A stretch of 64,000 bases of DNA from Pararge aegeria (lineage: Eukaryota; Arthropoda; Insecta; Lepidoptera; Nymphalidae), in NCBI RefSeq assembly GCF_905163445.1, contig NC_053185.1:11798001-11862000 (forward strand). Reading direction: 5' to 3'. Below, one piece after another: positions 1 to 10,840 of this stretch. A program made the position numbers and the translations under genes. The notes beneath the pieces are model-generated. The model did no database searches. It was not told where the DNA came from and saw only the letters and a list, made by a program, of their open reading frames with translations. The first letter of the stretch is position 1, and each line of letters opens with the position of its first letter.

Positions 1-539
1 CAAAGATTGGAATGATATTTATTGAATAGTAGAATTTGTCCGCATGAATTTGTTTGTTCGGATAAAATAACATATTGAATCAATGTATAAAAGAGTTGCC
101 AATCTATGGAATAAGGCTCCTTGATTACATTTGTGAAATCATCACGGCGACATGTTGATCCGTTGCTTAGTGAAAAAAGACAAAATAACCTTCCTCATAT
201 CCATTGTCAATTTTTAATCTTCGTATTATTAGCGTTGGTTATTACACGTGGAAAAGAATAGCACTATCTGATCTTAAGACCCGTCAATTAAGTTGAGAGA
301 TTTCTGAAGCAGAAGTGGCACCTACGAGTATAAAGTGCCAAACGTGTCAAAACTTAATTATACGTTACTCGCCCAGCCAACGAAGTCAGAATACTAAAAA
401 ATTCGTATTCCGCTGAAAAAATGTTAGCTCAAGACTCATCACAAACGTTTTCATAAATAAATACAGGAATTACAAAACTGTAGTGTATAAAAGGCGGTGT
501 AAGCCAGTTAAAAAATAAAGCTATTATCACATAACATTT
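1..539. other. Gene-free stretch, nothing recognised
   Basis: AT-rich DNA without a supported ORF, splice-flanked exon or RNA gene. I see no clear repeat boundary here. Confidence 0.5.
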
Positions 540-770
540 CCCTTCACCTCAGACTGCAATCTCACCTGGTGGTGAGTAATGCTGCCGTCCAAGATGGTAA
601 TTTGTAGGAAAACCCCCTAGGCAGATATATTTAATCGATTTCAACGCGACATCGTACCGAAACGCTAAATGACTTTAAGGCACGTATTCCTCGGGTGGAA
701 ACCAGGTATGGCAAAAGCCTCCTACCAGATTAGACCAGAGAAAACTCTGAAATTTTATCACTGAAAAGGG
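540..770 (-). repeat. SINE C copy (tRNA-derived, degraded)
   Basis: Read on the minus strand, this holds the diagnostic body of SINE C. The segment ACTGCAATCTCACCTGGTGG is the complement of the family tail. It is followed by CGACATCGTACCGAAACGCTAAAT and by the complement of the gaggctt/ggtctggtc block. The tRNA-like head is lost or unrecognisable. The name SINE C is local to this annotation. Confidence 0.65.
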
Positions 771-1122
771 ATAAAATATACTGATCCAACCGCTAACTAA
801 TAATAACAGAGGAAATGAGAAGTTTACCCTCGACTTATATTTAGGGTCGCAGCAGGGTGCAGAATAAAAAGATGTTAAGACTAATATACATTTATTAATC
901 TAAGAATTACATTAATAATTATTATAATATTTAAACTAAACCTATTAACTATGCTCGACCGATCAAAAACCAGCTCCCAAGCCTAGGTCTTACAAATAAT
1001 TCCCATAGGAAGCGTGTTAAAAAAGGTACCGCATCACGACTCAAAGCTAGCCTCCGGAATTTGCTGCGCCGACGTAACTGAAACTTGGTTAGCAGGCATA
1101 CTATGGCTATCCGCTGGGTATG

Positions 1123-1130
1123 CCTACATA
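1123..1130. repeat. 8-bp target site duplication, left (hAT MITE)
   Basis: CCTACATA directly abuts the CAGTGGCG terminus and is repeated exactly at 1273-1280. Confidence 0.9.
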
Positions 1131-1272
1131 CAGTGGCGTGTCCTGGGTTTCTTACCAGGGTATGCATACACCAGGAAAATTGCATGAAATGGAAAAAAAA
1201 CCTCTTATACGGGCTATATTTAAATTTTAGGGTATGCAGTGCTTTTGTGCATGTATGAAGTGCACGCCACTG
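1131..1272. mobile_element. hAT-type MITE, CAGTGGCG family, 142 bp
   Basis: The element starts CAGTGGCGTG and ends with its complement CACGCCACTG. It is flanked by perfect 8-bp duplications CCTACATA, the length made by hAT transposases, and its ends fit the hAT terminal consensus (CAGNG). It has no coding capacity. It shares its interior (GGGTTTCTTACCAG, GTATGCAGTGCTTTTG) with the copies at 57284 and 60680. A 114-residue ORF that crosses it on the minus strand is chance. Confidence 0.9.
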
Positions 1273-1280
1273 CCTACATA
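1273..1280. repeat. 8-bp target site duplication, right (hAT MITE)
   Basis: CCTACATA, identical to 1123-1130. Confidence 0.9.
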
Positions 1281-1299
1281 ACACTCGTTTCATATTTAC

Positions 1300-1390
1300 A
1301 CCGGTGCTGGGAGAGTGGGTAAACTTTGGGAAGAAGAAGAATAAACCTTTCCCAGTTGAGAAAATGTCCCCTGCTAGCCGGACTGTATCT
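1300..1390. repeat. Dispersed repeat fragment, second copy near 63360
   Basis: The stretch with gggaagaagaagaataaacc, tttccca and aaaatgtcccctgctagccg resembles 63375-63445 (gggagaagaataaattgtat, tttcccca, aaaatgtctcctgctaatgc). The family is not identified. Confidence 0.5.
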
Positions 1391-2200
1391 ACGAATATCT
1401 ATATTCTGCATTATTGTTGTGTTTGTGGTGGAGAAAATAAACTCCGAAGAAAGTAAGTAACAATCAACAAACAAAAGAGAAACTAGACGCTGAAATTTAT
1501 TAATCAATGTCATCTAAACAATTCTGATTAAACAATAAAGTTAGAAGAGCCATTCGTGGGAACAGAGAAAAGTGGGTGTAGGATGGTACCTACTATTGAA
1601 TATTTGAATCGTAGGTCTCTGGATTTAATTAAGCATTATATATTAGAATTAATATCTCACATAAGTGAAAACTAAGAACAATGTACCCACTGAAAATACA
1701 AAAGAATGCGTGTAAAATAATACTTGTGAAATGTACGTGCCTAACCTATGCGTCATCGTAATCGTCTCAAACACAGGACGTCCGTGACCGCTGGACACAT
1801 TTGTAGAACTTTACGGACAGTGTGCGTTTTGATACCTAAAGTCGACACTTGACTTCGTTGTCACGATTTCGTGTAAACTATTCCTTACAAAGTCACAGCC
1901 TTATATTGACCGTAAACGTTCAGAGTGTCGTTTAACGACGGAGCGTTCATATTTTTAATGTGCCATTAGGGCCCCTTGTTCGTAATACGTCTGGACAGTA
2001 CCACTTTTATTATTATTGCACAGAAGATAAGTTTCGCAGTAATTTATTCTTATATTGCTAAATAAACGCCCTTTCTTTGGTAGACATCCATTGAATTTTT
2101 TTTATTCCTCTACAAGTCAGACCATGCCTGTAATCTCATTTGGAAGTAAAACTGCATCATCACTTACTTCAAAAAGAGCTAGCGACCTAGCTAACCACTT
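1391..2200. other. Gene-free stretch, nothing recognised
   Basis: Low-complexity AT-rich sequence. ORFs here are short and lack any recognisable motif. Confidence 0.45.
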
Positions 2201-2202
2201 AT

Positions 2203-2350
2203 ATTTTACTCAAACTCCTAAACGCGACATCGTACCGAAACGCTAAATTAATAAGCTGCACGACTTTGTCGGCAGGGTGGTAACTAGCCACGGCCGAAGC
2301 CTTAGACCAGACCTGAGAAAATTTGGAAATTATAAATTCACCACTGGAGG
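2203..2350 (-). repeat. SINE C copy, near-duplicate of 3673-3768
   Basis: It contains the complement of the SINE C middle: CGACATCGTACCGAAACGCT, then GACTTTGTCGGCAGGGTGGT and AACTAGCCACGGCCGAAGCC. The first ~95 bp, including the non-SINE leader attttactcaaactcctaaa, also occur at 3673-3768 with few differences. Confidence 0.75.
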
Positions 2351-3008
2351 TCGTCACAATACTGCTTCTTTAAAATTTCCGAATGACCCCGTTTTTCTTA
2401 TTAATTGAATTTCTAGAGAGCAGGTGTGTCAAACGTGCCTTGGATGTTGGAAAATAAATCAAAGTATAAAGAGTAAGATAGGCAGACACACATTGGTTTG
2501 ATGTATTTCATAGACATCTGATTTTGTACAAAACATATTTTATGTAGCTAGGAAAAAATTAAAACGTGGAGTGTTTGTTGTTTTTCTGTTATTATTTTAA
2601 GTCATCACGAAATCTATAGGCCCTGCGTGGGCCTTGGCTTAGTCGAGAAAAGTCCTCTAGCGGAGGCGGTTAGAAGTAGCTTCCTTCCAAATCCGAACTC
2701 CAAAAACTCTCATGTCCCACTCTACTTAACTTACCTTGGCCTCTATACCCCTCTAATTTTCCTCTATTTTTTTCTAAATAAGTACATTTAAGTCAGACCG
2801 GCTAGGCTGGTCGCGTGGAACAGTAGCGTAAAATCGTGTTCTCTACCCTAGGATTTTTATAATATCAGAATATTTTCGTTTCATTAAAAGGATCTTAATA
2901 TATTGTGTTTGAATAATAAATGAAATAAAAAAAAAGGAAATAATATCCAAATTATATACGTGTCATAAGCAAAATATGAAAAAAAAACAAATTACTGTTA
3001 AATACGAG
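2351..3008. other. Gene-free stretch, nothing recognised
   Basis: AT-rich non-coding DNA. No ORF, RNA gene or bounded element could be supported. Confidence 0.4.
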
Positions 3009-3095
3009 CCGTGTGGTTATGGCCGATCAGAATACAATTGTCACCACCCCTCCTCTTCTCGCGGCTGTCGTACTAGGCGAATAAGGGAATATAAA
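3009..3095 (+). repeat. Dispersed repeat fragment (GCCGTGTGG type)
   Basis: It starts gccgtgtggttatggccgat and runs through ggcgaataaggga. This resembles a common lepidopteran dispersed repeat that starts GCCGTGTGG and carries GTCGTA..AGGCGACTAAGGGA. An inverted, diverged partner lies at 6425-6490. Family membership is from memory. Confidence 0.45.
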
Positions 3096-3672
3096 AGAGA
3101 CCGGGCAGCAGAGTCTTCTGTGCTCCTACTGTTATAGGCTGTTATAGGCTATGACACGTGGAATAAAAGGTAAACAGGGGTAAACTTATCCTTTTCCCTG
3201 TTGCCGTGCTTTGGCAGGTGGACACGTTAACTTATCAGTTGATATAATAAGGGGATACAATTTTGTCTCATGCTTATGCTAGCCGAATTATCTACAGCTA
3301 CATATAATCATATAAGCACGAGTTATAGTTTCGATGTTAAACATCGGCCGGGCATTTATATATTTTATCGAAATCTTTTAAAATGGTGGACACGATTTTC
3401 GCTGTGTAGGACTTGTATGACGGGCGCGATATTTTTCAAACTTACCCGCGAGTTATTAAGATAAAACAAAATTGTATCCTCCAAACTTTTGCTTCGTTTA
3501 ATCCACTGGGACTGAGTATGACTCTTCTTAATTTATTTTTATTACACTGTGGAGAGCGGAATCCAGCTACCTTTGTTATTAACTAAGTCCATTAAACATT
3601 GTTTATGTAGTTATGAGCTACCGGGTAATATACGAATTGTTTTAACGTGACAGCGTCTGCACTTTTTTTATT

Positions 3673-3768
3673 AATATTTTACTCAAACTCCTAAACGCGA
3701 CATCGTACCGGAACGCTAAATTAATAAGCTGCACGACTTTGTCGGCAGGATGGTAACTATCCACGGTT
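3673..3768 (-). repeat. SINE C fragment, near-duplicate of 2203-2300
   Basis: It shares about 95 bp with 2203-2300, with single-base differences (for example ACCGGAACG against ACCGAAACG). It joins directly to another SINE C segment at 3774. Confidence 0.75.
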
Positions 3769-3773
3769 AACCC

Positions 3774-4035
3774 TTAACTGCAACTGTAAGTGATGATGCA
3801 GCCTAAGATGGATGGCGGATTAAGATGGTAAGATGCATTAAACACATAGCCCTATTAGGTTTTGACGCGGCATCTAACCCTTACCAGAATGCTACACCTT
3901 TTGAGGGCTCTCAGTAACTAGCAACGAGCGATGATCTCACCACGGTCTTAACAAACTAGACTAGTGCAAATTCCGATATTATCAATTTCCACGTTGCCCC
4001 CACTGAAGATTGAACCCTCGGTGGCCCACATTTGG
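3774..4035 (-). repeat. SINE C copy, degraded
   Basis: The complement of the tail (cccttaactgcaactgtaag, gatgatgcagcctaagatgg) is followed by cctattaggttttgacgcgg and by the complement of the head (gcccccactgaagattgaac). It is roughly full length but heavily mutated. Confidence 0.65.
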
Positions 4036-4140
4036 TATTTAAACCTCAAAGACAAGGTCAAGGATACAAGAAAATGATGTACAATGTACTATATACTTGG
4101 CTGGGATTTCCTATAGATGGATGGATTTGGACTGGTTGAG

Positions 4141-4290
4141 CTGATTGGCGCAGTGGGCAGTTAACCTGCTGTTTGAGTCCATCGCCGTGGGTTCCCACAG
4201 CTGGAAAATGTTTGTGTGATAAACATGAATGTTTTTCAGTGTCTGGGTGTTTATCTGTATATTATAAGTATTTATGTATATTCATAATAT
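4141..4290 (+). repeat. SINE A copy, 3' truncated
   Basis: The tRNA-like head TTGGCGCAGTGGGCAG (A-box-like) and GCCGTGGGTTCCCAC (degraded B box) are followed by tggaaaatgtttgtgtgat and cagtgtctgggtgtttatct. The copy breaks at 4290, where SINE B sequence begins. It is a SINE, not a tRNA gene, because no cloverleaf 3' half is present. Confidence 0.8.
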
Positions 4291-4512
4291 CGACCCATTA
4301 CCGGCCCACTACAGGGCACGGGAGACCCGTGCCCTGTAGTGGGCCGGTAATGCCCACCATGAGAAGGTGTTAAGGCCGTCCACGCTGGCCCAGTGCGGAA
4401 TGGCGGACTCCATATACCTTTGAGAACATTATATAGAACTCCCGGGCATGCAGGTTTCCTCACGATGTTTTCCTTCACCGAAAGCAAGTGATATTTTGTG
4501 ATCTTTTGTTAA
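4291..4512 (-). repeat. SINE B copy with inverted duplication
   Basis: On the minus strand this reads as the SINE B 3' half: cacttgctttcggtgaagga, tcgtgaggaaacctgcatgc, ttctatataatgttctcaaa. It ends in the region around GGGCACGGG. That end is duplicated in inverse to give a perfect hairpin at 4296-4352. Confidence 0.8.
4296..4352. repeat. Perfect hairpin, 27-bp arms, 3-nt loop
   Basis: Arm 4296-4322 is the exact complement of 4326-4352, and the loop is AGA. The arms are the terminal part of SINE B (CATTACCGGCCCACTACAGG and onward). Confidence 0.95.
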
Positions 4513-6424
4513 TTACCTAAAACGCACATTGCTTAGAGTTATCGTAGATTAGATAAAGCTCAGGCTTTAGATGTTAGACTATAAAAAGTCACTGTGTATA
4601 TGTAGTACTTGAAGTCGATGTATATCTATTTAAATTCTTCACCCTACAGATGCTCACCCTATTGCTGAGCTTAAAATAGTATTTACCAAGACCTGACATT
4701 AACATGCAAGAATGGGTGTGCACATCAGTAAAAAATATGGATATACCATTAAACAAGGCTAGTTCGGGGTTTTATTTATATTAAAAAGTGAACCAACTAC
4801 CTTACCTGTTATCGCTGCTTGGCAGCAGAAATATTTATCATTAAATGTGCAATTGAAATCTAATCTATTACTCTATACAAATAAAGAAAATAACCCGTAC
4901 AGCACTAGGTTAAATTACACAAAATGATTTATTAAGACATTTTGACTAACAAAGTCATTCGATGAAATAAAATTTTTCATATAAATTAAATTGTAATTGA
5001 AAAAAATAATGTCGAAAAATAAGTTCATTTAGAAGGTTGAAAGAGATAAAGTAAAAACTATTAATCAAGCTCGGGAGCGGACGCGGGATCTTGCGCAGAT
5101 GTGTTCGCATATTTCTTCATTTAGGATTCTCATTTTTTGGCGTTGTGGCATTGTGATTTGTGGCAAAGATATGAAAATTCACAAATTCATCAGTTTTTGC
5201 CCACTGCTTCGCGTGTTTAAATCTGGCATCGGTTGGGTTTCATTCAAAATTTTTAATTTTATTGAATCTTAGCGCAGTAGGTAGGTTAGTTATGTTGGGA
5301 TTTAGATTAAATTATATGCAACAAATATATATATTTTGGTGAACACTTGTATAGTTGTCACTACAAACAGACAGACTTGACGTTTTAAAAGTGGTAAGTG
5401 GTTCTAAAAGTAAAACTTATATCAGGCCTACTTGAAATAAATGAATTTTGAATTTTAATTTTGAAAATTTCAGTTCGGTTAAAGACTTTTTACGTCATAA
5501 GTAACTAACCCTTTTTTTCACTGGGAAATGCGTTTAAGCATCCCTCCCGCAAATGAACCTGGCATAACAAACTGTATCATTTTAGAATGGATTTAAATGA
5601 TACAGAAACGACCAGAATACCCACTAAAAGAGTATCACTTTTGTAATTTATATATATATGTAACTAGTGTATCAAAACTAAACGAACACCTAAGAAAATG
5701 TTTAAATTTATCCATCAACTCAAATCAATACCTGAAACGCCATTAATTCTTAATATCTTTAACATTTAAAGGTCAGATGTGAACAGAGATTGCTGGCCTT
5801 GACGAACTCCATTAACATTGCAAATAGTACAGCAACAAGTTTCCGAGATTTCCACATCGTTTACTAAACCTGAAGCTATTATAATCGAGCCTTGACAACT
5901 TGATGCCTTAACGTGATTTGGAATAAATCTTTAAAAATCAGTATATAACCTTTTAACTAATCCATACTCCTCGAACATATTTTAATGCGACCGAAAGTAC
6001 TCTATTCTCATGTTCTTCTGCTAGTCAGAGGCCACCTTTCTCATAGGAGCTTAGAGTAAAGTTGTAACTCTCGCTTAGCTTAGAGAGATAGCTCATTAGC
6101 CAGGGGATATAAGAAGCTGAGTTTATTGCCCAATATAACCTAACTAATGCTGTTTAGTTAACAATTACAGTATTTCATATCATTCAGCGATCGCCATGTA
6201 TTTTTTTATTTGCTAGAGCGAAATCTGTTTATTTTGTTTGACAAAGTGACTCCTTCTATAGCGCTTGCAGTATGTAAAAGGGTAGGTAGGTATCTTCCTA
6301 AGTTTTGGCAATCTAAATCATTATAATACAACAGTGAATTACCTGTAGCTTTTGTTAAGTTTTCATGTAAACTAACGTCATATTTACGTTAAAACTGTCA
6401 CAGGACTAAGCGTAAACTACAAAT
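4513..6424. other. Gene-free stretch with LINE-like 3' tail fragment
   Basis: No gene is supported. At 5395-5460, acttgaaataaatgaatttt followed by gaattttaattttgaaa resembles the 3' tail of lepidopteran non-LTR elements. Nothing else is recognised. Confidence 0.4.
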
Positions 6425-6490
6425 TTGCGGCTAGAGGAGTGGTATCGACAACTGTATTCTGATCTGCCGTCACCACACGGCACTCTACTT
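6425..6490 (-). repeat. Dispersed repeat fragment, inverted partner of 3009-3070
   Basis: The complement reads gccgtgtggtgacggcagat, cagaatacagttgtcg and cactcctctagccgc, matching the layout of 3009-3070. Confidence 0.5.
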
Positions 6491-6700
6491 ACATTACATT
6501 ACTATATACATATTTTCCTGCAAATTCATATTAATTTTTAGCAAACAAGCAAAATGCCTTCCAGAGCCTTTGTTTTGTTTTAGAAGTAAAGCTTAGAGTG
6601 AAGCTCAAATAAAAATAATATTTAAATTGGTGTTTCCTTACAAATTACAAACGATAACGACGAAGCGTATCCAATTTCGCCAATTCTACAAAAGGTCGGA

Positions 6701-7060
6701 CGGAGCCATATCTGTCTCAGGGGTCCTATCTATTTCGCTTCAATCAACGAACTAAAGAAGACAAAAAATAAGACAAATAATTCCTACCTGATAAGTTCTT
6801 CAACAACTGGAAATGTGATTTTGATTTAGACAAAGTACATTCAAATATATGGGTATTTATTTAATACAAGTACTATCTCGTTGGTGAAGTGCGGAGCCAT
6901 ATCTGTCTTAATGATCCTGGCTATTTCGCTTCATGAACTAGACATGACAAAAAATAACACAAATAATTCATACCTTATACTTATCTTAAAAAAGTTAAGA
7001 TGTGATTTGATTCAGATGAAGTAGATTATAAATGATTTAAGGTACTTATTTCATTTCAGA
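6701..7060. repeat. Imperfect tandem duplication, period ~191 bp
   Basis: CGGAGCCATATCTGTCT occurs at 6701 and 6892. Both are followed by the same order of blocks: a tatttcgcttca box, gacaaaaaata, acaaataattc, an acct box and atgtgatttgat. The copies have diverged substantially. Confidence 0.75.
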
Positions 7061-7428
7061 ACTCGTAGGTTGAAGTGTTCATTAACATGAACGACTACAG
7101 ATGGTGCTGGGTTTAATTCCATGGGTACAAAATTGTCACGTAATAGATACCTACCAGTTAAATTTTCTCTTAAGAAATTCGTAGTACCGGCAGGGTAGAA
7201 ATGGTTTGTCCAACCCGATACCTTTGACGCTAGGAGAATACGGTACACCATCAGTCCCGGTTATTACGACTATCAAGAATAGCTCGTATATATAACGTGG
7301 TGGATTCTTCTATAAAGAAGATGAATGCCGTGCAGAGGGAAGTTAACAGTTCGATAACGATGATTACGAACGACACAAGAACTGCAACAATACATACGCT
7401 TTTTTGACTTATACCACATGACAATATG

Positions 7429-7462
7429 ACATATAAAACAGCACCTAGGCTGTTTTATATGT
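7429..7462. repeat. Perfect hairpin, 13-bp arms, 8-nt loop
   Basis: ACATATAAAACAG (7429-7441) and CTGTTTTATATGT (7450-7462) flank CACCTAGG. Confidence 0.9.
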
Positions 7463-7815
7463 GATCCTCGATCCTCGGCCATAGCAACTTGGTAATAAAT
7501 AATTTCTTAATTTTGGCTGGTATGACCTTGCGATGGTAGGGCGCATCGAGGGCTGTTCATATGCAATGCCGTTTTGGATACCGATTAAGAATGTGGGCTT
7601 TAGAACGCTAGGCCTAAAGGGTTAACTTGTAGTTGAAAAAAAAAACACCTCACTCAATTAAATGCAATAAACTGACTTTGTTGTATAGCAATAAAATAAA
7701 GTGAGTATATTTTCTACTTTAAAACAGTATGCATTTCCTTTTCGAGAATCCGCTGTAATAAAGAGTAGGTAACAACTGCCTGAACAACTTGAGAAAATAT
7801 TGAAGAAGATTTTCC

Positions 7816-8070
7816 GTTTCGAGGGTTTGCAATTCTATAACTACAGCGAGTAACTAGTAAGTAAGTGTACAGAATGAATTTTTTCACGGCTTATCCCTCG
7901 ATAAAGAGAAATTTACTCGCGATTATTTCACAGGTGGATATTATTTCTACCCGTGCAATCATGCTCGGAGAGCGGTATAGACGAAGATATTCGAACGTTT
8001 CGAGGGTTTACAATTCTATAACTACAGGGAGTAAGTAAGTATACCAAATGTTTTTTCAAGTAGTACGTCC
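7816..8070. repeat. Imperfect tandem duplication, period ~181 bp
   Basis: GTTTCGAGGGTTTGCAATTC, ending in TATAACTACAG, starts at 7816 and recurs with one change at 7997. Both copies continue into gagtaa/gtaagtaagt. Confidence 0.7.
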
Positions 8071-8078
8071 GCAATCTT

Positions 8079-8137
8079 GCATTGGCAGAAGTATTTCGTC
8101 CTCTCTGTGGACATATAATATTATCTTCTGCCAATGC
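8079..8137. repeat. Inverted repeat, 13-bp arms
   Basis: GCATTGGCAGAAG (8079-8091) and CTTCTGCCAATGC (8125-8137) are exact complements separated by 33 nt. Confidence 0.85.
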
Positions 8138-8149
8138 TAGTCATGCAGA

Positions 8150-8352
8150 GCGGTGATAGCCCAGTGAGCTTGCACGCACCTTTAACCTATCTTAGCTTTT
8201 ACCAACTTTTGTTGGCGTTTTACCCAATTAAAATATCACTTGCTTCAACGGTTAAGAAAAATATCGTGAGGAAACCTGTATGATTGAGAATTTTCCATAT
8301 TAGCCATAATGTTCTCAAAAAGGTGTGAAGTCCACCAATCCGTACTGGGCTA
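8150..8352 (+). repeat. SINE B copy, nearly full length
   Basis: It starts with a tRNA-like head (gtgatagcccagtgagcttg, then cacgcacc). It continues attaaaatatcacttgcttc, aacggttaag, tcgtgaggaaacctgtatga, aaggtgtgaagtccaccaat and ccgtactgggc. Confidence 0.8.
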
Positions 8353-9027
8353 CAATTTTCTGCATGAATAGATTTTTTTTTAAATAATGCGATATTGTTT
8401 AGAGCCCCATTCAGATGGTGTTATACAGTGTTATTTTAATAACAAAATAAAAGTATTATTTTCCTGTATGGTAAAATTATTTACAAAATAATCGAAAAGA
8501 TAATTATTCACTGTTCCATAAAAATAATAATTATAATATAATATACAATTAGCAAGTTTTATTTATAACATATATATATATATTTATATGTAATTGTATA
8601 GGCATTTTTTACTAGCTACATCTTGATAAAAAATAAACATTTTTGCATTCATACATTTGTACTTCCCAACCCTGTTAATGAATGTCCATTACCATTTTTC
8701 TGTTCTATCCAGGCGCAGTAACATAAAGCAAATGAATGTAGTGGTAGACGATTATTAAAACAAAACTTAGTAATACAACTATTTTTTTTAACAGACTTAT
8801 TTCAAAAAAACCTCCTTTTATCGGTTTTTTACTATAGATTATTAATTCGGTTGTTTATTATGTAGGAATGTTTTTGTTGCTTTTATAGACGGAGTTGCAG
8901 AGTTGCAATTTTTCGCGCCTGAAAGCTAGTTTTACCACAGCCTGATTTATTCAAAATTTATTTACTTTTTAGTTGCTTTAAAAAATAATAATCGAAGTCA
9001 GTTTTTTGTTTATAAAATTAAATCCAA
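8353..9027. other. Gene-free stretch, nothing recognised
   Basis: Very AT-rich, with an (AT)n run at about 8570-8585. No feature supported. Confidence 0.4.
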
Positions 9028-9080
9028 TTACCACCAGGTGAGATTGCAGTCATAAGCTAACTTGTAGAGTAACAAAACAA
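9028..9080 (+). repeat. SINE C tail fragment
   Basis: ACCACCAGGTGAGATTGCAG, then TCATAAGCTAACTTGTAGAG, is the family's 3' tail alone. Confidence 0.65.
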
Positions 9081-9840
9081 ATAGGACTGTCAAGGAGCGA
9101 AACGAGCTTTCTGCAGTTTTACATTAGTTTTCCGCTACAATTGCTGTCCTCGTTTCACAGCTCCGGTCAGATACCGAAAGTTCTTTAGAACTAACTTTCT
9201 CAAACAGTGAAACTAATCTTGTTTAGTTCGGCTCGTGAACCCAAGTGGTTTATCACACTGTCGTGACCAACACAAGTGAGGCATGCCAACTATTATATTA
9301 CGTTTTATTCCGTTACCTCATAATAACAGCTAAAGATCTAGCTAGAAACAAACTTCCTACGTTCCACTTTAACAAATGCAAAACTAAGTTATTGCAAAAC
9401 TGCAAAGATAGTTTTTACCGCAAGTGCATGTATTTAATAACAACTAATCAAAGGATTCTAAGATTGTAACACGGTGGAAGCTAATAGTTGCATTGATTTA
9501 AGGGCACGAGACAATAATGAATAAATGTCAAAATAAATTTTCGTGCAAAACAAATTTTTCATCATTTCACTATACCGGGGAAAATGCGACATTCATATTG
9601 GAATTAATATCAACCTAATTTGTTTGATCATTTTGTAATTAGTACTCTGCTGTTTCGCTATAATAATATTTTTTTATTAATAATATGCAAAATAAATGTA
9701 TAATTAAAAGATAAGTATTAATAAAAGACTAGGTAATATGGCGGATTATATATATTTTAGTGAAGGTTATATGAATAGCTTTTTCAAGATAGCGGAATTT
9801 GAACAAGCGTTATGAATGAAATGAAAATATTTTGTATACC
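9081..9840. other. Gene-free stretch, nothing recognised
   Basis: A 74-codon ORF at 9245-9469 shows no domain, splice context or compositional support. Confidence 0.4.
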
Positions 9841-9841
9841 A

Positions 9842-9945
9842 TCATATCAACCCATTACCGACCCACTCACTACAGGGCACGGGTCTCCACCCACAATGAG
9901 AAAGTTTTAGTCCACCACGCCGGCACGGTGCGGATTGGTGATAAA
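9842..9945 (-). repeat. SINE B 3' fragment
   Basis: Complement of the SINE B end: aacccattaccgacccactc, actacagggcacgggtctcc, caatgagaaagttttagtcc, accacgccggcacggtgcgg. Confidence 0.75.
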
Positions 9946-10694
9946 AATAAAAGACATATGATACCTAAGCATATCATTAAAATAAATTTAAATGCCAATT
10001 ATAGTATTGTTATAGCTTAGGTATATTATAAACTACAAATTACTAAATATTTTGATACCTAGAAGGATCTTACGATTACGAGATATTTATATGATGATTA
10101 TGACCATCCTCTTTGACGGAAGGGCTGAACTATTTCTTACAAGGCTAACGCAACGGTAAGCCTTCCTGTTCAGGCAGAAATTAAAAAAGCTTTTATATAA
10201 ACGCATTAAAAAATTAAAGCCATATTTATTGTAATAAAATTATTATTACACGTCATTGTTAGGCAATATCTTGAGCCGTCGTCATAAGATTTTTACATTA
10301 TTTATTAAAGAACAACAGATTGCCGTGATTGATACGAAATCACGCTGTTATAGATCAATCACGCCTTCGCAGAAATGACACCGAGGAAAGCTACTTGTAT
10401 GTGATAGCGGTAAAATTACTTCTGTGATAAATTGATACATCGAAGTGTAACCTTTGGTTATATTTTTAGTTAAGACATGATTTATTAGGATCGAGTTATA
10501 GATGTATAAACTGTAAGTAAGCATAATTTTCGAGATAAAATATTCGAGATGTGGGTGCCACAACGAATTCCGAAGTTGAAGTGGCAATGGGTGGGACACT
10601 GCTATACTATAAGAGTCCACTGGTGGACAAACGAGAACGTTTGGCCATTTCATGGATCTGCACCCTTACGTGGTTGATAACGAAGTCAAGCAGT

Positions 10695-10840
10695 TCAATT
10701 AAAAACACGAAGGAAACCTGCATGCCTGAGAGTTCTACATAATGTTCTCACAGGAGTATACGTCTAACAATACGCATTTGGCCGGGCGTGGACTACGGCC
10801 TGAATTCTTCTCTTTCCGATTGATAATGATGATGGTATGG
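10695..10840 (+). repeat. SINE B fragment
   Basis: It carries gaaggaaacctgcatgcctg, agagttctacataatgttct, cgtggactacggcctgaatt and a GATGATGATGG end. Confidence 0.7.

Noticed and set aside
949..1293. 114-residue minus-strand ORF
   Set aside because: It runs through a MITE with an 8-bp target duplication and has no domain.
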